Part shown: positions 6,583 through 12,471 of the stretch, piece by piece
Layout of the letters: every line of letters begins with the position of its first letter
Numbering within the stretch: position 1 is the first letter of the stretch
Source: Candidatus Symbiothrix sp.
GTDB taxonomy: Bacteria > Bacteroidota > Bacteroidia > Bacteroidales > Azobacteroidaceae
DNA: 12,471 bases
NCBI GenBank assembly: GCA_031284765.1
Contig: JAITXK010000099.1
Location: 1 to 12,471 of the forward strand
Reading direction: 5' to 3'
Notes under the pieces: model-generated
Told to the model about the DNA's origin: nothing
Seen by the model: the letters and a program-made list of their open reading frames with translations, nothing else
Databases searched by the model: none
Made by a program: the position numbers and the translations under genes

Positions 6583-8778
6583 CTATCTGATGAACAACAA
6601 CTCGCGATACTTAGGCAAAGTCCACAACTCGTCGTCCACAATCAATTCCAATTTATCGACATGGTAACGGATTTCATCGAAATACGGAATCACTTTATCG
6701 TGGTAAGTCACCGCTTTGGCGCGTTCATCTTCTATTTTATTGGCGACTTTGCGGGCTTCAACCAATTCTTCGACTTTTGTTTTGATAATGGCAATCCGTT
6801 CGGAGATTTCTTCGATGGTGCTGGTATCGTGAGCCGATAGTTTGGCTGCTTTAGCCTTGTCATATACCTGATGGATTTTGTACACATTATCCAATAAGGA
6901 AGATTGGTATCTGGTGGCTACCGGAATGATGTGGTTCATCACCAAATCGCCCAATACACGGGCTTCAATCTGTATCTTTTTGGTATAAGTTTCCCATTTC
7001 ACTTCGTTGCGGGCGTGCAATTCGCGTTCGCTGAATACGCCGATGCTTTCGAACAAGGCGATAGTAGCCGGAGTCGTATATGCGTCGTAGATAACCGGAA
7101 CGCTGGTTTCGCAGTCCAAGCCGCGTTTTTTGGCTTCGGCTTTCCATCCTTCGCTGTAGCCGTTGCCGTCGAAGCGGATGACTTTCGATTCTTTGATGTA
7201 TTGTTTTAATATATCGAAAATGGCTTTTTCCTTGCTGGCTCCGCCGGCAATTTTTGCATCTACATTTTTCTTGAATTCAACTAATTGGGCAGCTACAATA
7301 GAATTCAAGGTAAGCATTGCCGACGCACAATTGGCCGAAGAACCTACTGCCCGAAATTCAAATCGGTTGCCCGTGAAAGCGAAAGGCGACGTACGGTTGC
7401 GGTCGGTGTTGTCCAAAAGCACTTCGGGAATTTTAGGAATACCCAATTTCATGCCCTGTTTGGCATCCATTACAATGGCTTCTTCGCTGGAGCTGGCTTC
7501 CAGTTTGTCCAGTACAGCCGAAATTTGCGTACCCAAGAATACGGAGATAATGGCGGGAGGCGCTTCGTTTGCTCCCAAACGATGGGCGTTTTGCGCCGTC
7601 ATAATCGAAGCTTTCAGCAAAGCGTTGTTTTTGTAAACGGCCAATAAGATATTTACCACGAAGGTAATGAATTGCAGGTTTTCTTCCGGTGTTTTGCCCG
7701 GAGTCAGCAAACCGACGCCGGTATCTGTTCCCAACGACCAGTTGTTGTGTTTTCCCGAACCATTGACGCCTGCAAACGGTTTTTCGTGCAATAACAGACG
7801 GAACCCGTGACGGCGAGCTACTTTTTTCATGATGGACATGATTAATAAGTTCTGGTCAACCGCCAAATTGGTTTCTCCAAAGATAGGAGCAAACTCAAAT
7901 TGGTTGGGAGCCACTTCGTTGTGGCGGGTCTTGATGGGAATGCCGTATTTATATCCTTCAAATTCGATATCTTGCATGTAGGCCTGCACGCGGGTAGGAA
8001 CAGAACCGAAATAGTGGTCTTCCAACTGTTGGTTTTTAGCCGATTCGTGACCTAATAGCGTGCGACCGGTCAGCATCAGGTCGGGGCGGGTGGCATATAA
8101 ACCATCGTCCACCAGGAAATATTCTTGTTCCCAGCCCAAATAAGACACAACTTTCTTTACGGAAGGGTCGAAATAGTGGCACACTTCGGTAGCCGCTTTA
8201 TCCACAGCGTTTAACGATTTCAATAAAGGGGTTTTGTAGTCCAATGCTTCTCCGGTATAAGAAATAAAAACGGTTGGAATACAAAGCGTATCACTTACTA
8301 TAAAAGCGGGAGAGGAAGGGTCCCAAGCCGTATATCCGCGTGCTTCAAACGTGTTGCGGATACCGCCGCTGGGGAAAGAAGAAGCATCGGGTTCTTGTTG
8401 AGCCAACAATTTGCCGGAAAACTCTTCGATAACCGGACTGCCCGGTGCGCCTGAATATTCAATGAACGAGTCATGTTTTTCGGCGGTACCTTCCGTCAGT
8501 GGTTGAAACCAGTGGGTGTAATGCGTGGCGCCTTTTTCGATTGCCCACGTTTTCATACCGGCGGCAACGCTGTCGGCCAAACTGCGGTTCAGTGTTTCGC
8601 CTTTTTCAATAACACCGGTCAATGCTTTGACAGTTTCTTTGGGAAGATACTTCGCCCATTGTTCTTTGTTGAACACGTATGCGCCGTAATAATCGGATGT
8701 GAGTGCCGCAGGGGCCGATACGGCTACAGCTTTTTTCTTAAAAGCTTCTTCAACTGCTTTAAATCTTAAGTTAGACAT
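6583..8778 (-). CDS. glnN: Glutamine synthetase type III (GlnN)
   Basis: This cytosolic enzyme makes glutamine from glutamate, ammonia and ATP. Its 731 residues match the usual GSIII size of about 730, far longer than GSI or GSII. GSIII landmarks are visible: FPSGGIRNTFEARGYTAWDP (135-154), the GWEQEYF motif (215-221) with catalytic-type glutamates, NEVAPNQFEFAPIF (287-300), HEKPFAGVNGSGKHNNWSLG (331-350) corresponding to the ATP/glutamate-binding HxGxGxH region of other GS types, AHRLGANEAPPAI (398-410) and NRTSPFAFTGNRFEFRAVGS (461-480). The C-terminal part is charged and probably helical. The ATG at 8778 gives the standard MSNLRFKAVE start. It is transcribed alone from its own promoter (8851-8880) and lies with a porin-like gene, glnK and amtB in an ammonium-assimilation cluster. 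Confidence 0.97.
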   Translation of the reverse strand: MSNLRFKAVEEAFKKKAVAVSAPAALTSDYYGAYVFNKEQWAKYLPKETVKALTGVIEKGETLNRSLADSVAAGMKTWAIEKGATHYTHWFQPLTEGTAEKHDSFIEYSGAPGSPVIEEFSGKLLAQQEPDASSFPSGGIRNTFEARGYTAWDPSSPAFIVSDTLCIPTVFISYTGEALDYKTPLLKSLNAVDKAATEVCHYFDPSVKKVVSYLGWEQEYFLVDDGLYATRPDLMLTGRTLLGHESAKNQQLEDHYFGSVPTRVQAYMQDIEFEGYKYGIPIKTRHNEVAPNQFEFAPIFGETNLAVDQNLLIMSIMKKVARRHGFRLLLHEKPFAGVNGSGKHNNWSLGTDTGVGLLTPGKTPEENLQFITFVVNILLAVYKNNALLKASIMTAQNAHRLGANEAPPAIISVFLGTQISAVLDKLEASSSEEAIVMDAKQGMKLGIPKIPEVLLDNTDRNRTSPFAFTGNRFEFRAVGSSANCASAMLTLNSIVAAQLVEFKKNVDAKIAGGASKEKAIFDILKQYIKESKVIRFDGNGYSEGWKAEAKKRGLDCETSVPVIYDAYTTPATIALFESIGVFSERELHARNEVKWETYTKKIQIEARVLGDLVMNHIIPVATRYQSSLLDNVYKIHQVYDKAKAAKLSAHDTSTIEEISERIAIIKTKVEELVEARKVANKIEDERAKAVTYHDKVIPYFDEIRYHVDKLELIVDDELWTLPKYRELLFIR

Positions 8779-8850
8779 GTGAATTTTGTTTTTAATATAA
8801 ATGATTTGATGTTATTTTGTTATCAATCTGCCTTTTCTTATAAATTTTTG

Positions 8851-8880
8851 CAAAGGTACAATGTTTTGCGAAAATACAAA
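8851..8880 (-). promoter_or_regulatory. Promoter of glnN
   Basis: On the minus strand, TACCTTTG (plus-strand CAAAGGTA, 8851-8858) is a perfect -7 element, with TTTG (plus CAAA, 8877-8880) 18 bases upstream as -33. The expected transcript start is near 8845, giving a leader of roughly 65 nucleotides. The -33 box lies in the T-rich tail of the terminator of the preceding gene. Confidence 0.75.
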
Positions 8881-8887
8881 AGAAAAT

Positions 8888-8916
8888 GGGATAAAACTTC
8901 TCAGGAATTTTATCCC
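8888..8916 (-). terminator. Intrinsic terminator of the TorF-like gene
   Basis: GGGATAAAA (8888-8896) pairs with TTTTATCCC (8908-8916), and an inner TTC/GAA pairing extends the stem past one bulged C to a TCAG loop. Read on the minus strand, the stem is followed by a T-rich tract (ATTTTCTTTTGTATTTT). It lies 30 bp past the stop of the gene at 8947-9651. Confidence 0.75.
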
Positions 8917-8946
8917 AATCTATTCTTTGCTTATTTCATTTTTTCG

Positions 8947-9651
8947 TTAGAAAGAAACACCGAATACTAAAAATGCATCTTCTGTGCGTGGGTTTACAAC
9001 GAATTGTCCGAATACCGGTATTGTAAAATCGGCAATTTTAATTTCTTTGCCGGCTTTCAAACTGATATTGGTAATGTTAAATCCATTGGTGCTGTAGAAA
9101 TTGGTTGCCCAGGGAACTAAACCAATGGCCGCTTCCACAGCAATATCTTTTACATTGAAGGGATAAGAAGCCTCAAAATACGAAGAATAAGCGGTCTTTC
9201 CATCCGCATTTACTCCGTCAACGCCTGCAAAATTGGTACTCCATGCCAATGATAACGGGCACGATTCTATCGGCAACGTGTATCCGATGGTCGCTTCAAA
9301 CGTATGACCGGTATTTTTATCTGTGTCATAAACAAAATAACTCGAATTGGTTAGACCTGCTAATGAAACAGGAATCCAATAATCCGTAATAGAGAGCAAT
9401 ACGCCCTGAACTTCATAACCGATTGTCAAATCCAATTCTTTGTGAACGGAGCCCAATAAATCAACGCTTCCCCACGCTCCAACAGAAAAACCTCCGGCAG
9501 AAAAATCAAATGACGGCTGGATACTTGTACCACTTAATTGACCGCCACGCCATACATACGAGCTAACGACATCCGTGCCGACCGTAACTTCTTGCGCTTT
9601 CATACCTGTTGCGCACACTAACACTACAATTGCTGCAATAATCTTTTTCAT
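8947..9651 (-). CDS. Putative outer-membrane beta-barrel protein, TorF-like (Gcw_chp type)
   Basis: A 234-residue exported protein. The first 20 residues, MKKIIAAIVVLVCATGMKAQ, form a signal peptide with the AQ end typical of Bacteroidota. The mature part begins EVTVGTDVVSSYVWRGGQLSG, close to the start of TorF/Gcw_chp putative porins (a strand leading into a Y-x-(W/F)-R-G motif). The remainder is made of short alternating strands rich in aromatics and glycine, and the protein ends in phenylalanine (FLVFGVSF), the usual outer-membrane insertion signal. The expected role is a small outer-membrane channel or barrel of unknown substrate. It lies between glnN and the divergent glnK-amtB operon, which suggests co-regulation by nitrogen and perhaps passage of ammonium or another small nitrogen compound. 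That role is inference from position only. Confidence 0.7.
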   Translation of the reverse strand: MKKIIAAIVVLVCATGMKAQEVTVGTDVVSSYVWRGGQLSGTSIQPSFDFSAGGFSVGAWGSVDLLGSVHKELDLTIGYEVQGVLLSITDYWIPVSLAGLTNSSYFVYDTDKNTGHTFEATIGYTLPIESCPLSLAWSTNFAGVDGVNADGKTAYSSYFEASYPFNVKDIAVEAAIGLVPWATNFYSTNGFNITNISLKAGKEIKIADFTIPVFGQFVVNPRTEDAFLVFGVSF

Positions 9652-9731
9652 TTTTTTACTTTTTAAAAATTAAACCTGTTAATAAACTCAATGCTAAAAT
9701 TCTACTTTCGATATCGATTTCCTTTCGGGCA

Positions 9732-9763
9732 CAAAGGAAAACATTTTATTTTTATTATGCAAA
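9732..9763 (-). promoter_or_regulatory. Candidate promoter of the TorF-like gene
   Basis: On the minus strand, TTTG (plus CAAA, 9760-9763) lies 20 bases upstream of TTCCTTTG (plus CAAAGGAA, 9732-9739). This is one mismatch from the TAnnTTTG consensus. The transcript would begin near 9725, giving a leader of about 75 nucleotides. Confidence 0.5.
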
Positions 9764-9941
9764 TTTTCATGACATTTTTATTTAAATTATTTTGAAATAG
9801 TAATCAAATTGATTTGAATTAAATGTTTTTAATTTCAAAATTTCTTTTTTGATTAAATTTTATTTTGTTCTTTAATAAGCAGATAGCTCAGAAGCGAAAA
9901 AAAAAGTTATTAAATAATTTTTTTATTAAAACATTGTGGTT

Positions 9942-9949
9942 TAATTTTG
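9942..9949 (+). promoter_or_regulatory. Candidate -7 element of the glnK-amtB promoter
   Basis: TAATTTTG matches TAnnTTTG. At the expected -33 position there is only a run of T's (9919-9922), so the upstream box is weak, as might be expected of a promoter needing an activator. The leader would be about 140 nucleotides. Confidence 0.4.
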
Positions 9950-10097
9950 CGCAGAATTTAATTATTATGATATTTAAATTGATTTTATAATTTCATTTTA
10001 ATTTAAATATTGAAAAATTAATATCTTCTTTTTTATTGATAAGTATAAAGAATAGATAAACAGGTTTATTAGTATTAATATTTTAATTCATTAAAAA

Positions 10098-10448
10098 ATG
10101 AAAAAGATTGAAGCAATTATTCGAAAATCAAAATTCGATGAAGTAAAAGAGGCATTAATTGCAGCCGACATCGAATGGTTCTCTTATTACGACGTAAGAG
10201 GTGTAGGCGCCGACCGCGAGGAACGTATCTACAGAGGGATTGTTTATGACACCAGTTATATCGAACGGATACAACTGAGTATTGTTGTCAGAGACATTAA
10301 TGTAGAAAAAACCATTGAAGCCATTTCGTCCGCCGCGCGAACCGGAGAAGTCGGCGATGGCCGTATCTTTATCTATCCTGCGGAAGATGCAGTCAGCATC
10401 CGTAGTGGAAAGCGTGGAGACGCTACTTTATATGTAGAAAAGAAATAA
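10098..10448 (+). CDS. glnK: P-II nitrogen regulatory protein GlnK
   Basis: A 116-residue P-II protein, the usual length of about 112. It would form a trimer that senses ATP/ADP and probably 2-oxoglutarate and blocks the ammonium channel encoded next to it. The N-terminal MKKIEAIIRKSKFDEVKEAL is the family start. The T-loop runs roughly 36-54, with IYRGIVYDTS holding Tyr45 and Tyr50 at the places of E. coli GlnB Tyr46 and Tyr51. The B-loop TGEVGDGRIFI and the C-terminal SGKRGDATL are present. By eye the T-loop is one residue shorter than in E. coli GlnB, and the glutamine at its position 39, which helps bind 2-oxoglutarate, is replaced (GADREER). Arg57 replaces Lys58. Ligand sensing may therefore differ. 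The gap to amtB is 24 bp, so the pair forms an operon. Confidence 0.93.
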   Translation: MKKIEAIIRKSKFDEVKEALIAADIEWFSYYDVRGVGADREERIYRGIVYDTSYIERIQLSIVVRDINVEKTIEAISSAARTGEVGDGRIFIYPAEDAVSIRSGKRGDATLYVEKK

Positions 10449-10472
10449 TTATTAATTTAAAAAAAATCAATT

Positions 10473-11918
10473 ATGAAATCATATTTTAAAACAACCCATG
10501 CGAGATTAGTTCTCTTTTTATTCATTGCTATAGCAGGAATTACCTTTGTTTCTAAAATGAATGCCCAGGATACGTTTGCTGTTGTAACCGATTCTGTAAC
10601 AGCCGTTGCACCCTGTTGCCATACAGAAGAAACAACACCTGTCATTGAGGCCGCTATTGACCCTGTTGAAGATTTGGGCATTTCCCTCAATACAGTATGG
10701 ATGTTATTGGCTGCCATGTTGGTATTCTTCATGCAACCCGGTTTTGCTTTGGTGGAAGCCGGTTTTACACGCACTAAAAACACCGCTAATATTTTAATGA
10801 AGAACTTCATCGACTTTATTGTCGGTTCTTTGTTATTCTTCCTGGTCGGTTTTGGAATTATGTTTGGATGCGAAGGCGCCGGATTTATGGGAATGCCTAA
10901 CTTTGGCGACCTGACTTTCTTCGACAACGGCTTGCCGACCGAAGGATTCCTGATTTTCCAAACGGTATTCTGTGCAACGGCCGCCACCATTGTTTCGGGG
11001 GCGATGGCTGAACGCACCAAATTCCACATGTATTTGATTTATACCATATTAATAAGTGTATTGGTTTATCCGGTTTCCGGTCATTGGACATGGGGAGGCG
11101 GTTGGTTGATGAATGGTGCAGAAGACAGTTGGATAATGAAAACATTCGGTGCAACATTCCATGATTTTGCCGGTTCCACCATTGTGCATTCTGTTGGCGG
11201 TTGGATTGCGTTGGTGGGGGCATGGGTCCTTGGTCCGCGTATCGGCAAATATGCTAAAGACGGTAAATCGAAAGCCATTCCGGGTCACAACCTGACGATA
11301 GCGGCATTAGGGGTATTTATCCTTTGGTTCGGTTGGTTTGGATTCAATCCGGGTTCGCAGTTGGCAGCGGCAGGCGAAGGAGATAGAACAGCTATTTCTC
11401 ACGTATTTTTGACTACAAACTTAGCCGCGGCGGCAGGCGGATTATTTGCCTTGATTACAGCATGGTTTAAATACAAAAAACCCTCTCTTTCTCTTACCTT
11501 GAATGGTATATTAGCAGGTTTAGTAGGTATTACTGCGGGCTGTGATGCTGTTTCACCTGGTGGTGCGATTATCATCGGTGCAATTTGTGGTATCCTTATG
11601 TTATTCTCGGTAGAATTTATTGACCGGACGCTTAAAATAGATGACCCTGTGGGCGCCTCTTCGGTGCACGGTGTCTGTGGTTTTTGTGGAACGATACTAA
11701 CCGGCTTATTCGCCATTGACGGTGGATTATTCTACGGCGGAGGCACGGGTTTGTTGCTCGCCCAATTAACCGGTGCGATCGTTATCGGCCTGTGGGCTTT
11801 TGGAATGGGCTTCATCATTTTCAAGAGCTTGGACAAAATAGCCGGTCTTCGCGTTACAAAACGAGTGGAAGAAGAAGGTTTGGATATTTATGAGCATGGA
11901 GAAACAGCGTATAATTAA
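10473..11918 (+). CDS. amtB: Ammonium transporter AmtB
   Basis: A 481-residue inner-membrane channel of the Amt/Mep/Rh family that imports ammonium, with about 11 membrane helices. The start MKSYFKTTHARLVLFLFIAIAGITF is a signal-peptide-like segment ending near NAQ (30-32). An unusual extra-membrane stretch of about 35 residues, including CCH (48-50), precedes the first helix. Diagnostic features are visible: ERTKF after helix 4, GHWTWGGGWL (203-212), DFAGSTIVHSVGG (231-243) holding the first pore histidine (His239), WFGWFGFNPGS (285-295), and ASSVHGVCG (395-403) with the second pore histidine (His399). The C-terminal tail GLRVTKRVEEEGLDIYEHGE matches the conserved cytoplasmic tail that contacts GlnK. 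Co-transcription with glnK and closeness to glnN fit ammonium scavenging under nitrogen limitation. Confidence 0.97.
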   Translation: MKSYFKTTHARLVLFLFIAIAGITFVSKMNAQDTFAVVTDSVTAVAPCCHTEETTPVIEAAIDPVEDLGISLNTVWMLLAAMLVFFMQPGFALVEAGFTRTKNTANILMKNFIDFIVGSLLFFLVGFGIMFGCEGAGFMGMPNFGDLTFFDNGLPTEGFLIFQTVFCATAATIVSGAMAERTKFHMYLIYTILISVLVYPVSGHWTWGGGWLMNGAEDSWIMKTFGATFHDFAGSTIVHSVGGWIALVGAWVLGPRIGKYAKDGKSKAIPGHNLTIAALGVFILWFGWFGFNPGSQLAAAGEGDRTAISHVFLTTNLAAAAGGLFALITAWFKYKKPSLSLTLNGILAGLVGITAGCDAVSPGGAIIIGAICGILMLFSVEFIDRTLKIDDPVGASSVHGVCGFCGTILTGLFAIDGGLFYGGGTGLLLAQLTGAIVIGLWAFGMGFIIFKSLDKIAGLRVTKRVEEEGLDIYEHGETAYN

Positions 11919-11937
11919 TAGGTAGTAGTTAAGTGCG

Positions 11938-11979
11938 AAAATGCTGTCGCGGGTTGTGTCCTGTGGCAGCATTTTTTTT
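11938..11979 (+). terminator. Intrinsic terminator of glnK-amtB
   Basis: AAAATGCTG (11938-11946) pairs perfectly with CAGCATTTT (11967-11975), closing a GC-rich loop that can pair further, and the stem runs into eight T's (11972-11979). It begins 19 bp after the amtB stop. Confidence 0.88.
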
Positions 11980-12006
11980 GGGGGTTAAAAAAAATGCTTA
12001 CCTTTG
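11977..12006 (+). promoter_or_regulatory. Promoter of the right-edge surface protein gene
   Basis: TTTG at 11977-11980 (-33) and TACCTTTG at 11999-12006 (-7) are separated by 18 bases, a near-perfect Bacteroidota promoter. The -33 box is formed by the last T's of the amtB terminator plus the following G. The leader would be about 35 nucleotides, with a purine-rich stretch (AAAAAAAGAAAAAAG) before the ATG at 12047. Confidence 0.75.
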
Positions 12007-12046
12007 CGGACTGAATTTATGCAAAAAAAGAAAAAAGAACATAGAG

Positions 12047-12471
12047 ATGACAACAAAAGGATTATTTAGAAGATTTCAGATTAGTTCCGCAGTCATGTTT
12101 TTCGCAGTTAGTTTTTCGCCTTTGCAGGCACAGGTCAAAATTGGTGGAAATGGTAATTCAGATCCCGCTCCCGGTACAATCCTTGATCTTTCCGATGGTA
12201 AATTTGGTGGGCTTCTCCTGCCACAGGTCAAGCTCACGGATGCAAAAGCTCTCCCAACGGATGTAGAGGGTACAGCAGTGTGGCCGGGAGTCACAGCAAG
12301 CAATGATCCGGCGACCGGTTTAAAAGTGGGTACAGTGGTTTATAACATCGGAACTGCATCATTAGTAGCCGGGATCTACATTTGGACAGGCACAACCAAA
12401 GGTTGGCAGCCTGTTAATAGTAGTGAAGGAGGAAGTAGTGGTGGCTCTTACACTCTCCCGCCGGCAACAAC
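12047..12471 (+). CDS. Secreted surface-type protein, N-terminal part (3' end outside window)
   Basis: An open frame from the ATG at 12047 runs off the right edge with 141 codons visible. The N-terminal MTTKGLFRRFQISSAVMFFAVSFSPLQAQ is a clear signal peptide with the AQ ending. The mature protein starts VKIGGNGNSDPAPGTILDLS and continues with GGLLLPQVKLTD, then GLKVGTVVYNIG and GIYIWTGTTKGWQPV. This pattern (LLLPxVxLTD ... G.xVYN ... GxYxWxGxxWxxV) recurs at the start of many large Bacteroidota secreted or surface proteins with fibre-like or paralogous C-terminal domains. A low-complexity linker rich in Gly and Ser (SSEGGSSGGS) follows, suggesting a domain boundary. The function cannot be told from this part. 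It has its own promoter and is not linked to the nitrogen operon. Confidence 0.8.
   Translation, partial: MTTKGLFRRFQISSAVMFFAVSFSPLQAQVKIGGNGNSDPAPGTILDLSDGKFGGLLLPQVKLTDAKALPTDVEGTAVWPGVTASNDPATGLKVGTVVYNIGTASLVAGIYIWTGTTKGWQPVNSSEGGSSGGSYTLPPAT

Larger units (their letters stand above)
9652..10097. promoter_or_regulatory. AT-rich divergent control region between the TorF-like gene and glnK
   Basis: This is 446 bp without a gene and far more AT-rich than its surroundings, with many A and T tracts. It contains candidate promoters for both directions (9732-9763 minus, 9942-9949 plus). It also holds several dyads: TCGATATCGA (9708-9717), CCTTT/AAAGG (9721-9725/9733-9737), TCAAAT-TG-ATTTGA (9804-9817), TTTTGAAAT/ATTTCAAAA (9790-9798/9832-9840), and TTTTAAT-TC-ATTAAAA (10081-10096) directly before the glnK ATG. 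In such AT-rich DNA some dyads will be chance. I see no RNA gene or credible ORF here. Confidence 0.6.

Noticed and set aside
7163..7647. Plus-strand open frames of 157 and 120 codons opposite glnN
   Set aside because: They overlap each other and lie antisense to conserved glutamine synthetase motifs, with no independent signals.
8779..8970. 63-codon plus-strand open frame between glnN and the TorF-like gene
   Set aside because: It runs through the glnN promoter and the minus-strand terminator and has AT-rich non-coding composition.
9936..9951. Sigma-54 type promoter (GG...TTTTGC) upstream of glnK
   Set aside because: The GG and GC pairs are 9 rather than 10 bases apart and the -24 box lacks GGCAC. 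A TAnnTTTG element at the same place fits better.
10457..11029. 190-codon minus-strand open frame opposite amtB
   Set aside because: It is antisense to a clearly real ammonium transporter, its product has no recognisable domain, and it fits the mirror image of amtB codon bias.
12076..12303. 75-codon minus-strand open frame near the right edge
   Set aside because: It is antisense to the signal-peptide-bearing plus-strand gene that starts at 12047 and has its own promoter.

Overview
The window looks like chromosomal DNA of a member of the Bacteroidota, most likely order Bacteroidales. Four things point there: promoters of the TTTG-N18-20-TAnnTTTG type with hardly any strong Shine-Dalgarno sites; a cobalamin-riboswitch-controlled btuB-btuG-btuF operon whose BtuG-like beta-propeller lipoprotein is typical of Bacteroidales; a 731-residue type III glutamine synthetase; and AQ-type signal peptide ends. 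I cannot name the species from sequence alone.

Layout. (1) Positions 1-1850 hold an AT-rich, accessory-looking stretch: the basic C-terminal tail of an unidentified gene, then a 483-residue Schlafen AlbA_2 / GHKL-ATPase protein, then an intergenic gap with an imperfect 22-bp direct repeat. (2) Positions 1834-6562 hold the vitamin B12 uptake operon: promoter, cobalamin riboswitch, TonB-dependent receptor (BtuB), surface lipoprotein (BtuG-like) and periplasmic-side binding lipoprotein (BtuF-like), ending in a strong bidirectional terminator. Between btuG and btuF lies an unusual element: a perfect 23-bp inverted repeat with a competing 14-bp hairpin, followed by 3.5 copies of a 21-bp tandem repeat. 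These can be read as a 55-codon ORF that overlaps the btuF start as ATGA. (3) Positions 6583-11979 hold an ammonium-assimilation cluster: glnN (minus strand), a putative TorF-like outer-membrane beta-barrel protein (minus strand), a 446-bp very AT-rich divergent control region, then glnK-amtB (plus strand) ending in a terminator. (4) From 11977 a new promoter drives a secreted cell-surface-type protein that runs off the window end.

How the genes work together. BtuB and BtuG would capture corrinoids at the outer membrane and BtuF would pass them to an inner-membrane BtuCD, which is not encoded here; the riboswitch shuts the operon down when B12 is plentiful. AmtB brings in ammonium, GlnK gates it and reports nitrogen/energy status, and GlnN fixes ammonium into glutamine; the adjacent porin may supply the outer-membrane step. 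The two blocks converge on one shared terminator at 6519-6562.

Nothing here is clearly a wholly new system. The parts most worth a second look are the btuG-btuF intercistronic element and its possible small ORF, the divergent T-loop of GlnK, and the porin embedded in the nitrogen cluster.
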